Assembly: GCF_000238355.1 (NCBI RefSeq) | Contig: NZ_AHCA01000003.1 | Span: forward strand, 248,001 to 312,000 | Source of the DNA: Pseudoalteromonas haloplanktis ATCC 14393 | GTDB taxonomy: Bacteria; Pseudomonadota; Gammaproteobacteria; Enterobacterales; Alteromonadaceae | DNA: 64,000 bases | Direction: 5' to 3' | In this document: positions 30,807 through 40,874 of the stretch, in pieces | How the letters are laid out: the number at the start of each line of letters is the position of its first letter | How positions within the stretch are numbered: the stretch's first letter is position 1 | The notes under the pieces: generated by a model | The model's database searches: none | What the model was told of the DNA's origin: nothing | Seen by the model: the letters and a program-made list of their open reading frames with translations, nothing else | Program-made: the position numbers and the translations under genes

Positions 30807-32116
30807 TACGCACTCTCCAATACAAAAGCTGCACCTAATCCACCAGCCGCACAAGCTGTTGTAAGGGCTAAACCACCGCCACGACGGTTAAGTTCATGTA
30901 AACTTTGGGTGATAAGTCGTGCGCCGGTGGCCGCAAATGGGTGACCATAAGCAAGCGAGCCGCCCATCACGTTAAACTTATCCATGTTAATTTCACCGAT
31001 GGCTTTATTACGGCCAAGCTTTTCTTGAGCAAACTTATCTGAGGCAAACATTTTCATGTTCGCCAAGGTTTGCGCGGCAAATGCTTCATGCATTTCAATT
31101 AAATCAAGATCTGCCAGTGTGATTCCTGCTCTATCTAATGCAATAGGCGTTGAGTGTGCAGGTCCCATCAACATGTCTTCATGCACACCAATTGCAGAAA
31201 ATGCAAAGCTACGTACGTAACCTAAAATGTTATAGCCTAACGCTTTTGCTTTGCTTTCGCTCATCATTAATACCGCTGCGGCACCATCTGTTAATGGTGT
31301 TGAGTTTGCAGCAGTTACAGAACCATGTTGACGGTCAAAAGCCGGCTTTAATTTAGCATAGCCTTCAACGGTTGAGTTATGGCGAATATTGTTATCTTGC
31401 TCGATAAAGCTTTTATACGGCGCCACATGCGCAGTCATTACTTCATTAGCAAGTTTACCATCAGCCCATGCTTGGCTAGCAAGCGTGTGCGAGCGATGTG
31501 CTAAAGCGTCCTGATCTTCACGGCTAATGTTATGGGTTTTTGCCATTTGCTCAGCTGTTTGCCCCATCGATAAACCGGTAGAATATTCTGCAACGGCTGG
31601 CGGTACAGGGAGTAAATCTTTTAAGCGCAGCTTTGAAAATATTTTTAAACGCTGACCTAAGGTACGTGCTTTATTTAAATCAACCAGACTACCCGCTAAT
31701 TTTTTACTCACGCCAATGGGGAGTACAGATGACGAATCAGCGCCACCGGCGATACCCACTTGCACGGAGCCTGCCATGATTGACTCGGCCACATTGGCAA
31801 TCGCTTGAAAACTAGTCGCACAAGCGCGTGATACTGAATACGCATCAACAGAAACCGGCATACCTGTCCCTAATACGATTTCACGGGCGATATTCGGTGC
31901 TTCTGGCATTTGCACCACTTGACCGAATACCAGTTGATCAATTTCAGATTTATCAAAATTAAGACGTTCAAGCATTTCGTTAACCACTAACTTACCCATA
32001 TCAAGAGCCGGTACATGGTGAAATGCTGTCGCTTGCTTAGCGAACGGCGTACGTAAACCACTGACGATGGCGATACGATCGCCCTTTGCTGTTTTTAGTA
32101 TGTTTTGCTCAGACAT
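30806..32116 (-). CDS. fadI: 3-ketoacyl-CoA thiolase FadI
   Basis: 436 residues from ATG 32116, after GGGAGAG; the frame is open to 32188 but those residues lack family support. Thiolase active-site Cys in SRACATSFQ, the [11 protein letters not shown]is loop and the closing [12 protein letters not shown]ys loop are intact. Cleaves 3-ketoacyl-CoA to acetyl-CoA and a shortened acyl-CoA. First gene of the fadIJ operon with one-base overlap (TAATG); a FadR-like site lies in its leader. Confidence 0.95.
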   Translation of the reverse strand: MSEQNILKTAKGDRIAIVSGLRTPFAKQATAFHHVPALDMGKLVVNEMLERLNFDKSEIDQLVFGQVVQMPEAPNIAREIVLGTGMPVSVDAYSVSRACATSFQAIANVAESIMAGSVQVGIAGGADSSSVLPIGVSKKLAGSLVDLNKARTLGQRLKIFSKLRLKDLLPVPPAVAEYSTGLSMGQTAEQMAKTHNISREDQDALAHRSHTLASQAWADGKLANEVMTAHVAPYKSFIEQDNNIRHNSTVEGYAKLKPAFDRQHGSVTAANSTPLTDGAAAVLMMSESKAKALGYNILGYVRSFAFSAIGVHEDMLMGPAHSTPIALDRAGITLADLDLIEMHEAFAAQTLANMKMFASDKFAQEKLGRNKAIGEINMDKFNVMGGSLAYGHPFAATGARLITQSLHELNRRGGGLALTTACAAGGLGAAFVLESA

Positions 32117-32132
32117 TAATGCTCTCCCGCTG

Positions 32133-32147
32133 ACAGGTCTGACCTGT
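32133..32147 (-). promoter_or_regulatory. Candidate FadR operator upstream of fadI
   Basis: ACAGGTC-T-GACCTGT is a perfect seven-base dyad with one central base, 17 bases before the fadI start. Its core GGTCNGACC is the core of the FadR operator (consensus TGGTCNGACCA). Inferred to repress fadIJ when long-chain acyl-CoA is absent; flanks differ from the E. coli consensus at one position per half. Confidence 0.6.
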
Positions 32148-32402
32148 TTATTTTCCTCGATTCTAAACAACCCGTGTACTAAAGCCAATAGCGAAATTGA
32201 AAATAGTATAATTAGTTACCAACAATAGGCTTTTTTTAACGTATTTACAAAAAATAGTGTGATTTGTGTGCTAGGGTAAAAATCGTTAAAAAATAACGAA
32301 CTATTTTGTAAATTTAAGTCTAACACTTGTGTTATAGAACAATAATCCCAATAACCATTAAAGCTTTTTATAAACCTTGCTAATCAGGACAGTTTTTTTA
32401 CT

Positions 32403-33359
32403 ATGGCCACTAACGTATTTTCACAATTAAAAACTTATTTAGACAGCCAAATTATTGGCCAGCCAGAACTAACGCAAGCACTCCTTATCGCTATTTTAGC
32501 CGATGGCCACTTATTAGTAGAAGGTCCTCCTGGACTTGCTAAAACCCGAGCTGTTAATGCGCTAGCAAAAGGCGTAGAGGGTTCATTTCAACGCGTACAA
32601 TTCACCCCAGACTTATTACCTGCTGACGTCACGGGTACTGATATTTATCGTCAACAGACCAGCGAATTCGTGTTTGAAAAAGGCCCTTTATTCCATAACC
32701 TCATCTTAGCCGATGAAATTAACCGTGCTCCTGCGAAAGTACAATCAGCATTATTAGAAGCCATGGCTGAACGTCAGGTTACCGTTGGCAAAAATACCTA
32801 CCCACTGTCTGACTTATTTATGGTTATGGCTACTCAAAACCCGCTTGAACAAGAAGGGACTTACCCCCTTCCTGAAGCGCAATTAGACCGCTTTTTATTG
32901 CACTTGAGCATTGACTACCCAGGCGCAGAACATGAGCTTGATATTTTACGCCTTACTCGCGGTGAAGCACTGAGCGAGCATCAAGCACCAGCACAACAAA
33001 TTAGCCAAAGCGACTTATTTGCTTCACGCAAAGCAATTTTAGGTCTGCATTTAGCTGAGCCGCTTGAGCAATATTTAGTGCAATTGATCATTGCCACCCG
33101 TGAAGGGGCTAAATTGGATGCGCAACTGGGCAGCTGGATTGAGTATGGCGCAAGTCCACGTGCGACAATCGCGCTTGATAAATGTGCCCGTGCACATGCT
33201 TGGTTACAAGGCCGTGATTTTGTTGCCCCCGATGATATTCAAGCTGTACTACATAACGTGCTGCGCCATCGCATTATCTTAAGTTATGAAGCACAAGCTG
33301 ATGGTGTTACTAAAGATCAGGTTATTAGCCGTATTCTAGAACTCGTTGCCGTACCATAA
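32403..33359 (+). CDS. MoxR-family AAA+ ATPase of the Bat operon
   Basis: 318 residues. Walker A GPPGLAKT at 41-48, Walker B LILADEINRAP, sensor region ATQNPLEQEGTYPLPEAQLDRF, all typical of MoxR AAA+ chaperones. First gene of a six-gene cluster (MoxR, DUF58, DUF4381, BatA, BatBC, BatD), where MoxR proteins are thought to act as chaperones for vWA partners in envelope stress. The next gene starts three bases after its stop. Confidence 0.93.
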   Translation: MATNVFSQLKTYLDSQIIGQPELTQALLIAILADGHLLVEGPPGLAKTRAVNALAKGVEGSFQRVQFTPDLLPADVTGTDIYRQQTSEFVFEKGPLFHNLILADEINRAPAKVQSALLEAMAERQVTVGKNTYPLSDLFMVMATQNPLEQEGTYPLPEAQLDRFLLHLSIDYPGAEHELDILRLTRGEALSEHQAPAQQISQSDLFASRKAILGLHLAEPLEQYLVQLIIATREGAKLDAQLGSWIEYGASPRATIALDKCARAHAWLQGRDFVAPDDIQAVLHNVLRHRIILSYEAQADGVTKDQVISRILELVAVP

Positions 33360-33362
33360 GCC

Positions 33363-34307
33363 ATGCAAAAGCAATTAGATAATCAACAGTGGCTCCGTTT
33401 AAGTCATAGCCATGGGGTCGACTTAGGGTTAAAAGAGCTCATGTATTACAAAGCGAAAGCCCGCTTACTTGAGCTTGCTCCAAAAGTTAAGATCAGAAAT
33501 AGTCTAACCGGTCAGTATCTTGCTCCCCATAAAGGTCGCGGTATGGAATTTGCCGAAGTACGCCATTATCAACACGGCGATGATATTCGCTCAATTGATT
33601 GGCGGGTTACGGCGCGAACCGGTGAAACCCACACAAAACTTTTTCAAGAAGAAAAAGAACGCCCTGTATTTGTGTTTACCGACTTTTCTAATTCCATGTT
33701 ATTTGGTTCTAAACTGTTACTTAAATCTGTGCAGGCGGCACATATTAGTGCTTTAGTTGCATGGTCAGCATGCCAACGTGGCGATCGCATTGGCGGTATT
33801 GTGTTTAATCAACACGGTCATTTAGAGCTAAAACCCAGCGCACGTGAAAAGGCGGTACTAAAATTGTGTCACAATTTATGTGATAGTCACCACCAAGCCC
33901 TGAGCCAAATTGACGACGTTGCCACTAATAAACTAAGCGATAACCTAAAACGCTTAAACCACTTAGCCAAACCGGGCAGCTTAGTATATTTAGTCTCTGA
34001 TTTTAGCGCCCTCGATGATGCCAGTTTTAAACAACTCGAAATACTCAGTCGGCACTGCGAGTTGATCGGCTGCCATATTAGCGATCCATTCGAACACCAG
34101 CTTCCAGCGTTTAAACAAACCGTTACGGTCAGCGCCAACGGCAGTGATTTTGCCCTGCCACTGATGGATAAAAGCTTTCGAGATAAGTTTGCTAAAACTG
34201 CTGCACAAGCCTTTGCTGCACGTTTAGAGCGCTTAACTAAATCGGGTCTTAATTTAATATCATTCAATGCAGCCACACCACTTGAGCTGCAATTAGTGAG
34301 AAAGTAA
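33363..34307 (+). CDS. DUF58-family protein of the Bat operon
   Basis: 314 residues. RGMEFAEVRHYQHGDDIRSID followed by WRVTARTGE is the DUF58 signature, and the region after about 100 is vWA-like with the DxSxS-like site as FTDFSNSM. Members always sit beside MoxR genes. Role unknown, presumably a partner of the AAA+ protein. Tight spacing with both neighbours (3 and 1 bases). Confidence 0.9.
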   Translation: MQKQLDNQQWLRLSHSHGVDLGLKELMYYKAKARLLELAPKVKIRNSLTGQYLAPHKGRGMEFAEVRHYQHGDDIRSIDWRVTARTGETHTKLFQEEKERPVFVFTDFSNSMLFGSKLLLKSVQAAHISALVAWSACQRGDRIGGIVFNQHGHLELKPSAREKAVLKLCHNLCDSHHQALSQIDDVATNKLSDNLKRLNHLAKPGSLVYLVSDFSALDDASFKQLEILSRHCELIGCHISDPFEHQLPAFKQTVTVSANGSDFALPLMDKSFRDKFAKTAAQAFAARLERLTKSGLNLISFNAATPLELQLVRK

Positions 34308-34308
34308 C

Positions 34309-34746
34309 ATGCAAACCTCTCCTTTAGATGGCCTACATGATGTCATTGTCCCAACTCAGGTATCTTGGTGGCCTTTGGCCCCCATTTGGTGGGTCATTAT
34401 TGCCATACTGCTACTTACTATTAGCTTTACAGGTTATAAGTTGTATCAAACCTACCAATTTAAAAAAGCCAAGCGACACGCTGTGCTATTGAGTAATCAA
34501 TATGATGACGATGCTCAACAGTTACATATTTTAATCAAGCGTTTGGTTTTACATTACTACGGTCAAAGCGCAGCATCACAAGGCACAAAGCAATGGTGTA
34601 AAACTATTAATAAGCTGACCGGACAACAATTTACTGAAGGTGAACTAATGAGCCTTTATCAAGCAAACAGTGAACAGAGTGCGCTGGCAAATAAATTAAA
34701 ACTCGCCATCTCACAATTTAAATTAAAGGAGCCACTGAATGTTTGA
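34309..34746 (+). CDS. DUF4381-family membrane protein of the Bat operon
   Basis: 145 residues. A single membrane helix at about 24-44 follows the short LDGLHDVIVPTQVSWWPLAPIWW leader; the rest is a cytoplasmic helical domain. This arrangement and position are typical of DUF4381 in MoxR/Bat operons. Overlaps the BatA gene by 8 bases, indicating translational coupling. Confidence 0.85.
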   Translation: MQTSPLDGLHDVIVPTQVSWWPLAPIWWVIIAILLLTISFTGYKLYQTYQFKKAKRHAVLLSNQYDDDAQQLHILIKRLVLHYYGQSAASQGTKQWCKTINKLTGQQFTEGELMSLYQANSEQSALANKLKLAISQFKLKEPLNV

Positions 34747-35725
34747 ATTTAGCTGGCCTTGGCTCTTTGTATTATTACCACTACCTTGGTTATTGCGCTT
34801 TTTAAAGCCTGTTCACACTGAAGGAAATACCCGATTACGTATTCCAAGTTTTGCCAAACATAATTTAGCCACACAAGTCGCCCATCAACACACCCGCAGT
34901 ATTAGCGCATTCGAGTGGCTGATCTGGGCTTTATTAGTGAGTGCACTGGCCAACCCAACTTGGCTTGACGAACCAATTACGTTACCTAATGAAGGCCGCG
35001 ATATCATGCTCGCAGTAGATTTATCAGGATCTATGACCGAGCAAGATATGGCATATCAAGGCCAATATGTTGACCGTTTAACCATGGTAAAAGCAGTGTT
35101 AAGTGACTTTATTGAGCAGCGCCAAGGTGACCGTTTAGGACTGATTTTATTTGGCGATACGGCCTTTTTACAAACCCCACTAACACGGGATGTAAAAACA
35201 GTGAGCCAAATGCTCTCTGAAACGCAAATTGGCTTAGTTGGCCGTGCAACAGCTATCGGTGATGCCCTAGGTTTATCAGTAAAACGCTTTGCTAATAAAG
35301 ATGAAAGTAACCGTATCGTGGTGCTATTAACCGATGGCCAAAATACAGCGGGCAATTTAGATCCAGAAGAAGCTCTATTACTTGCTCGTGAAGAAGGCAT
35401 AAAAGTCTATACCATAGGGGTAGGCTCTGATAACCCTCGCGGTTTTAGCTTATTTAATATGGGTGGCATGAGCGGCGGCAGCCTAGATGAAAGATTATTA
35501 AAACGCATTGCAGAACAAACCGGTGGTCTGTATTTTCGTGCTAAAGACGTTGCGGGCTTACAACAAATTTACCAAGAGCTAGATAAACTAGAGCCCATCA
35601 GTGCTGACGAGCAAACGTTTCGCCCACAAAGCGCTTTATTCTATTTCCCTTTATTAATTGCACTGGGTTTGATTGCTTTACGCATTATGTTTATTAGCGC
35701 AAAAACACTAAGACAGGAGGCCTAA
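34739..35725 (+). CDS. batA: BatA-type vWA membrane protein
   Basis: 328 residues. Two N-terminal membrane segments (about 6-22 and 58-75), a von Willebrand A domain with complete MIDAS motif DLSGSM at 94-99, the later T/D positions (LFGDTAFLQTPLT, LLTDGQNTAG), and a C-terminal helix (about 300-320). BatA proteins were first linked to aerotolerance in Bacteroides. It probably forms an envelope complex with BatB and BatD. Ends at TAATG shared with the next gene. Confidence 0.9.
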   Translation: MFEFSWPWLFVLLPLPWLLRFLKPVHTEGNTRLRIPSFAKHNLATQVAHQHTRSISAFEWLIWALLVSALANPTWLDEPITLPNEGRDIMLAVDLSGSMTEQDMAYQGQYVDRLTMVKAVLSDFIEQRQGDRLGLILFGDTAFLQTPLTRDVKTVSQMLSETQIGLVGRATAIGDALGLSVKRFANKDESNRIVVLLTDGQNTAGNLDPEEALLLAREEGIKVYTIGVGSDNPRGFSLFNMGGMSGGSLDERLLKRIAEQTGGLYFRAKDVAGLQQIYQELDKLEPISADEQTFRPQSALFYFPLLIALGLIALRIMFISAKTLRQEA

Positions 35726-37626
35726 TGGACTTTGAATTTATCCGACCAACCGTTTTGTGGCTATTAGTGCCTGTGTGTGTCGTATTTGCTATTGCAATGT
35801 TAAAACACAAAAATGCTAAGCAAGCTGAGTTAATTGCTCCTCATTTAGCAAAGTTTGTGATCAGCAACAATACTCAACAACATAGCCAACCTATGTGGCT
35901 AATTGCATTATTTGCAGTGTTAGCCGTTATTTTTAGCGCAGGTCCTAGTTTTGAAGAAAAACAAGTACCTGTATTTCAAAGTAAAAATGCCCGGGTAATT
36001 GTAATGGATATGTCGTTGTCTATGTACAGTACCGACATAGCGCCTAGCCGTTTAGTGCAAGCACGCTTTAAAGCACTGGATATGATTAAGTTATTCAAAG
36101 AAGGTGACACCGCTTTAGTCGCGTATGCGGGCACTGCGTATACGATTTCACCCTTAACCACCGATGCTACCACGCTCGAGAACCTGATCCCCAGCTTAAG
36201 CCCAGATATTATGCCCGATAAAGGCTCTAACGTACTGGCAGGCCTTGATACTGCCAAAGAGCTATTGACCCAAGCAGGTTACCTTGAAGGTGACATTATC
36301 TTAGTGACCGATGGGATTGAGCAAAGTGAACAAAATGACATTAGTCAATTTACTGGCAATAACCCGTATCGCTTAAATATTTATGGGGTAGGAACAGAGC
36401 AAGGTGCGCCAATCAAGCTTCCTGAGGGGGGATTTTTAAAAGACAGTTACGGGCAAATCGTGGTGCCAACTATCAATACAAGTTTACTTAATAGCTTAGC
36501 TAAAAATAGCGGTGGTAAGTTTACCACATACCAGCCCAGCGCTCGGGATATTCAAACATTTGCACCCAGTGCAAATAGTGAAGTGCTTAAAAATGAAAAA
36601 CAAAGCCAAGCATTATGGCGTATAGATGCTGGGATCTATGGCCTGTTCATATTGTTGCCAATGATGATGTGGATTTTTCGCCGTGGTGCATTTGCCGCTG
36701 CATTTTTAGTGGTGTGCTTTTTACCACAACAAAATGCGTATGCTGTAGCGCTTCCAACACTCTTTAAAAACCAAGATCAACGTGCCCTAGATGCATATCA
36801 ACAAGGTGAATATGAACAAGCTGCGACTGCTGATTCAAGTCAATTAAAAGGCGCGGCACTGTATCAGCAAGGGAATTTTGATGCGGCATTAGCCCAATTT
36901 AGCGAAGATAAAAGCCCTACTGGTTTATATAATTACGGCAATGCCCTAGCCAAAGCAGGCAAACTAGAAGAAGCCATTAACGCCTACCAGCAAGCGCAAC
37001 AGTTGCAAGATAACTTTACTCAAGCAAAGGAAAATCAAGCATTAGTTGAGCAACTACTGCAGCAGCAGCAGGAGCAGCAACAACAGCAAGAAGGTCAAGA
37101 CGGCGAACAAAATCAAGACCAAGACTCTCAAGATGGCGAGCAAGGCCAAGATCAGCAAAATAAAGATAAATCACAACAAGGTGAGCAAGCCGATCAGGAT
37201 GAACAATCTCAACAAAATGATGAATCCCAGCAAAGTGATGAGCAACAAGATGGGAAACCATCAGGCCAGCAATCTGATGAACAAAATGACCCGCAAATGG
37301 AAGCTGAGCCTGAGCAAGCTGATGAGAATGACGCACAACAAACGGATGCTCAAAGCGAAGCAAAAGATGAACCCGAAAATGATGAACCACAAGCACAACT
37401 GAGTCCTGAACAACAGCAACAGGCTGAAGAAGCGGCCAAACAGCAAGCCATGCAAGCACACACCGCTGAGCTGACTAATGAAGAAAAAGAGAAAGCGCAA
37501 CAATTGAGTCAGTTGTTGCGCAAAGTGCCCGATGATCCCGCTATTTTATTACGTAACAAAATGCAATTAGAAGCCCAAAAACGAAACTATCAACGCCGTC
37601 CACAAGGAGTCGAAAAATCATGGTAA
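35725..37626 (+). CDS. batB: BatB-BatC fusion: vWA plus TPR protein
   Basis: 633 residues, GGAGG just before the start. Residues 1-80 hold two membrane helices, then a vWA domain with MIDAS DMSLSMYS (95-102), a further helix (about 305-325) and, after it, TPR-like helices (about 340-430). The end (about 435-580) is highly enriched in Gln, Asp and Glu. In other operons BatB and BatC are separate; here they are fused, as in several marine gammaproteobacteria. Overlaps the BatD gene by 7 bases. Confidence 0.88.
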   Translation: MDFEFIRPTVLWLLVPVCVVFAIAMLKHKNAKQAELIAPHLAKFVISNNTQQHSQPMWLIALFAVLAVIFSAGPSFEEKQVPVFQSKNARVIVMDMSLSMYSTDIAPSRLVQARFKALDMIKLFKEGDTALVAYAGTAYTISPLTTDATTLENLIPSLSPDIMPDKGSNVLAGLDTAKELLTQAGYLEGDIILVTDGIEQSEQNDISQFTGNNPYRLNIYGVGTEQGAPIKLPEGGFLKDSYGQIVVPTINTSLLNSLAKNSGGKFTTYQPSARDIQTFAPSANSEVLKNEKQSQALWRIDAGIYGLFILLPMMMWIFRRGAFAAAFLVVCFLPQQNAYAVALPTLFKNQDQRALDAYQQGEYEQAATADSSQLKGAALYQQGNFDAALAQFSEDKSPTGLYNYGNALAKAGKLEEAINAYQQAQQLQDNFTQAKENQALVEQLLQQQQEQQQQQEGQDGEQNQDQDSQDGEQGQDQQNKDKSQQGEQADQDEQSQQNDESQQSDEQQDGKPSGQQSDEQNDPQMEAEPEQADENDAQQTDAQSEAKDEPENDEPQAQLSPEQQQQAEEAAKQQAMQAHTAELTNEEKEKAQQLSQLLRKVPDDPAILLRNKMQLEAQKRNYQRRPQGVEKSW

Positions 37627-39263
37627 TGCGATTAATCTGTTGTTTATTGCTTATCAGCGCTATGCCCTCGTGGGCGATTACACAACTACAAGCCAGTGTT
37701 GATAAAAACCCCGTATTAGCGGGTGAATTTTTTATGCTCAGTATCAGTGCGGACGACAATATTAAAGATGACCAACCAGATACATCGGTGCTGTTAAAAG
37801 ACTTTGTTGTTGGCCGAACGACTGTTAGCACTCGTACCAATATTATTAATGGCAGTATTTCAAAGCAAACAAACTGGTCTGTTAAACTAATGACTCGCGA
37901 TGCTGGGAATTATACTATCCCCGCATTCACTGTAGCCGGTGTCAGCTCTGATCCCATAGAGTTAAAAGTTGCCCAGCGTAGCCAAGATGCTGAGCAAAAC
38001 AACGATATATTTATCAAAGCATCGCTTTCTAGCGACAGCTTATTCGTGCAAGAAGCCGGACTGTATACTGTAAAACTCTACCTCGCAAAAGAGTTGCTTG
38101 ATGGTAATTTAAGCACCCCAACGATGCCCGATGCGCAGCTAAGCCAAATAGGTAAACAAGCTGAAGATTACGAGTTAATTGATGGAAAACGTTACTTAGT
38201 CATCACGCGAGAGTATTTAGTACAACCACAAAAAAGTGGCAGCTACACAATTCAAGCACCCGCCTTTCAGGGACGAATTCGCCAAGATTACCGCCAATTA
38301 GATGTCTCAGCATTGGGTGAAGATGTAAACGTTGAGATAAAACCAATTCCCAATGACTATCAAGGTGCCTGGTTACCAAGCGAGTTAGTCAGTTTAGATG
38401 AGCAATGGCAGCCAGAGCATGACACAGTAGAAGTTGGCACACCAATAACACGAACGCTGACATTAACCGCACTTGGCATCACCAAAGAGCAACTACCCGA
38501 TATTGATTTACCTGAAATAAAAGGCATACGCAGCTATCCCGATGAAAAGGAAAACAACCACTTAGTCAGAGATGGCCGTGTTATTTCACAACAAACTGCA
38601 TCGTATGCTCTACTGCCACAATTGCCTGGCACCTATACATTGCCAGAAGTGAGCGTTCCTTGGTATAACACTAAAATTAACCGTATTAGCTATGCAACCT
38701 TGCCAGCGCGTACCATTACCGTAACGCCAAGTAGTAACGATGTAGTCCCCCCACCCCCTGCGGCACCGACCTCGGCATTACCAACAACCGAAGCGCCAAG
38801 CTCGCTAACTTCACAACCAATCCAGGTAAGCCATATCCCTATTTGGTTAGTTATTGTTAGCGTGATTGGTTATTTATTGTGGCTGATCACGTTAATTTTA
38901 TGGTTACGAAGCCGTTCTGTACGCACAGCTGTTAGCAGTCAGCCTAAAGTACTAAAAAAAGATTCATCGACATCCCTGAATGAACTTAAGAAGGCTAGTA
39001 AAAACAATGATATAAATGCGTTTTATCAGGCATTGAACCGTTATGCGGTGCAGCAGACAAAACAATCGCATAGTGCGATAGACAAGTTAATGCTCGACGT
39101 TGATAATATTCAACTTAGTCAACATATTGCGAAACTGCAGTCAGCCCTCTATAGTCCTAATAGTACCGAGGTAGACTTGGCAGCCATTGTAAATCTGTTA
39201 GAAGAACAGCGTAATAGACAGAGTAAATCTCAACAAGCTGTATTAAAAGGACTTTATAAATAG
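37620..39263 (+). CDS. batD: BatD-family protein
   Basis: 547 residues; AAGGAG lies a few bases before the ATG. Signal peptide (about 1-20, ending near SWAIT), a long beta-sandwich periplasmic region with repeated Ig-like folds, Pro-rich hinge at about 375-400 (PPPPAAPTSAL), a membrane helix (about 405-427) and a cytoplasmic tail. This matches BatD (oxygen tolerance) proteins. Last gene of the operon; a weak hairpin AAGTGCG/CGCACTT follows. Confidence 0.88.
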   Translation: MVMRLICCLLLISAMPSWAITQLQASVDKNPVLAGEFFMLSISADDNIKDDQPDTSVLLKDFVVGRTTVSTRTNIINGSISKQTNWSVKLMTRDAGNYTIPAFTVAGVSSDPIELKVAQRSQDAEQNNDIFIKASLSSDSLFVQEAGLYTVKLYLAKELLDGNLSTPTMPDAQLSQIGKQAEDYELIDGKRYLVITREYLVQPQKSGSYTIQAPAFQGRIRQDYRQLDVSALGEDVNVEIKPIPNDYQGAWLPSELVSLDEQWQPEHDTVEVGTPITRTLTLTALGITKEQLPDIDLPEIKGIRSYPDEKENNHLVRDGRVISQQTASYALLPQLPGTYTLPEVSVPWYNTKINRISYATLPARTITVTPSSNDVVPPPPAAPTSALPTTEAPSSLTSQPIQVSHIPIWLVIVSVIGYLLWLITLILWLRSRSVRTAVSSQPKVLKKDSSTSLNELKKASKNNDINAFYQALNRYAVQQTKQSHSAIDKLMLDVDNIQLSQHIAKLQSALYSPNSTEVDLAAIVNLLEEQRNRQSKSQQAVLKGLYK

Positions 39264-39293
39264 AGTTTAAGTGCGTAGCAATTCTCCTCGCAC

Positions 39294-39890
39294 TTGGACA
39301 GCGGATTACTTAAAATAAATAAAAAAGTGCTTATGCTTGGAAATAAAAACGCGAATAGTCAGGTCTTAGTTGATATGGCAGAGAAAAAAACACGCTATGA
39401 AAAACTAGTTCATGTTTATCATAGTGAATTATATCGTTTTGCCTATTGGCTATGCCGTGACCCTAATATTGCTGAAGATCTGGTCCAGGAAACGTTTTTA
39501 CGTGCTTGGCGAGCGCTTGATTCATTATTAGATCAAAAAGCCGCAAAACCATGGCTACTGACGATTTTACGCCGGGAAAATGCCCGCCGTTTTGAACGCA
39601 AACAATTTGATTATAGCGATGTTGAAAACGATACCTTAGTTGATGATACAAGCGTCAGCTTAGATGACGAAATGGAGCAAACAGTGATCCAACGTCAAAT
39701 CGCTAAGCTTACTGATGAATATCGAGAGCCATTACTATTACAGGTAGTGATGGGTTGCTCCGGTGAAGAGATAGCAGAAATATTAGATTTAAATAAAAAT
39801 ACCGTAATGACGCGTTTATACCGCGCCAGAAACCAGTTAAAAGAGGCTTTAAGCCGTGATGATGAACAACTTAAAGGGGCATCAAAATAA
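39294..39890 (+). CDS. ECF-type RNA polymerase sigma factor
   Basis: 198 residues in the long frame from TTG 39294; ATG 39333 or ATG 39375 (MAEKKTRYEKL) are alternative starts, the latter matching a typical sigma-70 region 2 start. Region 2 has LVHVYHSELYRFAYWLC and AEDLVQETFLRAWRALD; region 4 has LTDEYREPLLLQ, GEEIAEILDLNKNTVMTRLYRARNQL. Directs RNA polymerase to extracytoplasmic-stress promoters. The stop overlaps the anti-sigma gene start (TAATG). Confidence 0.9.
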   Translation: MDSGLLKINKKVLMLGNKNANSQVLVDMAEKKTRYEKLVHVYHSELYRFAYWLCRDPNIAEDLVQETFLRAWRALDSLLDQKAAKPWLLTILRRENARRFERKQFDYSDVENDTLVDDTSVSLDDEMEQTVIQRQIAKLTDEYREPLLLQVVMGCSGEEIAEILDLNKNTVMTRLYRARNQLKEALSRDDEQLKGASK

Positions 39891-40684
39891 TGGATGATCT
39901 CGAGTTTCGTCGCCGAGTTAGCGCACAGCCAAACAGCACAGAGAAGGAGCTTTTAGACTTTGCAGAGCAGCACCCTGAGCGACAAGCATTTATAGATGAC
40001 ATGCAAGCATTTGATACACAGCTTGCCGAGGCACTTGATATTCCTGTGCCAAAAGGTCTTGCTGAGCGTATTTTAGCAAATACCGCAGCCCATGCAGAAA
40101 ACGAAGTACCCAATAGTGAATCGCAGTTTACAGCGCAAACTGATGCAAGTATGCAACAGCCAACTGATAATGTCATTGAGGCAAGCTCACGCTTTAAACT
40201 AGGTCGTTTGCCGCTTGCCATGGCAGCCTCTTTATTGGTGGCCGTAGGTGCATTTTTCTTTAGCAGTGAGCAAAATGTTGCATATGCCGCAGGGGAACAT
40301 GCGCTTGCGCATGTTTACTATGAAATTAATTCGTTACAAAAAACTGAAGCAATCAGTTTAGAAACAGTCAACGAAAAGTTTGCTGTTCTTGGTGGCCACT
40401 TAGATGAGCTTCCCGGTAAAGTAACCTATTTGATGTTTTGTGACTTTAAAGGTCAAAAAGGCCTGCATCTGGTGTTTGAATCGGAGCACGGCCCCATGAC
40501 GGTATTTATCGTGCCATCAAAGGATCAATCTTTTGGCATTGGCGCAGATGATTTTCAAGACGATCGCTTTGAAGGTCATATAAATCGAGGCCCAGAGGCT
40601 GATACTATTTTAGTTGCCAGTTTAGGGGTGCCGTTAGAACACTACAACGATCGCATTAACCATGCCATTCGCTGGTTAAATTAA
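39890..40684 (+). CDS. DUF3379-family putative anti-sigma factor
   Basis: 264 residues. N-terminal cytoplasmic helical part with ERQAFIDDMQAFDTQLAEAL (typical DUF3379), one membrane helix at about 108-124 (LAMAASLLVAVGAFFF), then a periplasmic domain. Translationally coupled to the sigma gene (one-base overlap), which is the usual arrangement of a membrane anti-sigma factor; anti-sigma activity is inferred from that context. Confidence 0.8.
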   Translation: MDDLEFRRRVSAQPNSTEKELLDFAEQHPERQAFIDDMQAFDTQLAEALDIPVPKGLAERILANTAAHAENEVPNSESQFTAQTDASMQQPTDNVIEASSRFKLGRLPLAMAASLLVAVGAFFFSSEQNVAYAAGEHALAHVYYEINSLQKTEAISLETVNEKFAVLGGHLDELPGKVTYLMFCDFKGQKGLHLVFESEHGPMTVFIVPSKDQSFGIGADDFQDDRFEGHINRGPEADTILVASLGVPLEHYNDRINHAIRWLN

Positions 40685-40689
40685 GGATT

Positions 40690-40726
40690 AAATTGCATTG
40701 TCGTTGTAACGACGGCAATGCAATTT
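40690..40726 (+). terminator. Hairpin after the anti-sigma gene
   Basis: AAATTGCATTG ... CAATGCAATTT forms an eleven-base stem with an inner CGTTGTAACG hairpin, directly after the gene. T tract is short. Confidence 0.6.
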
Positions 40727-40874
40727 ACACTTCCTCTCTCCCTTTATTAATTGCTTTAAAATTAGTCAACTATCAACGTTGATAAGCTATTTTAAGCTTA
40801 ATTAACTTTGTCCCTATTTATCTATTTCTTGAACTGATTTAGAATCGCGCTTCTAATTTGTTTTAAGGAATTTC

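Noticed and set aside
37016..37459. Antisense ORF of 147 residues
   Set aside because: It is the reverse reading of the Gln/Asp/Glu-rich BatB tail; composition is an artefact of CAA/GAT-rich codons.
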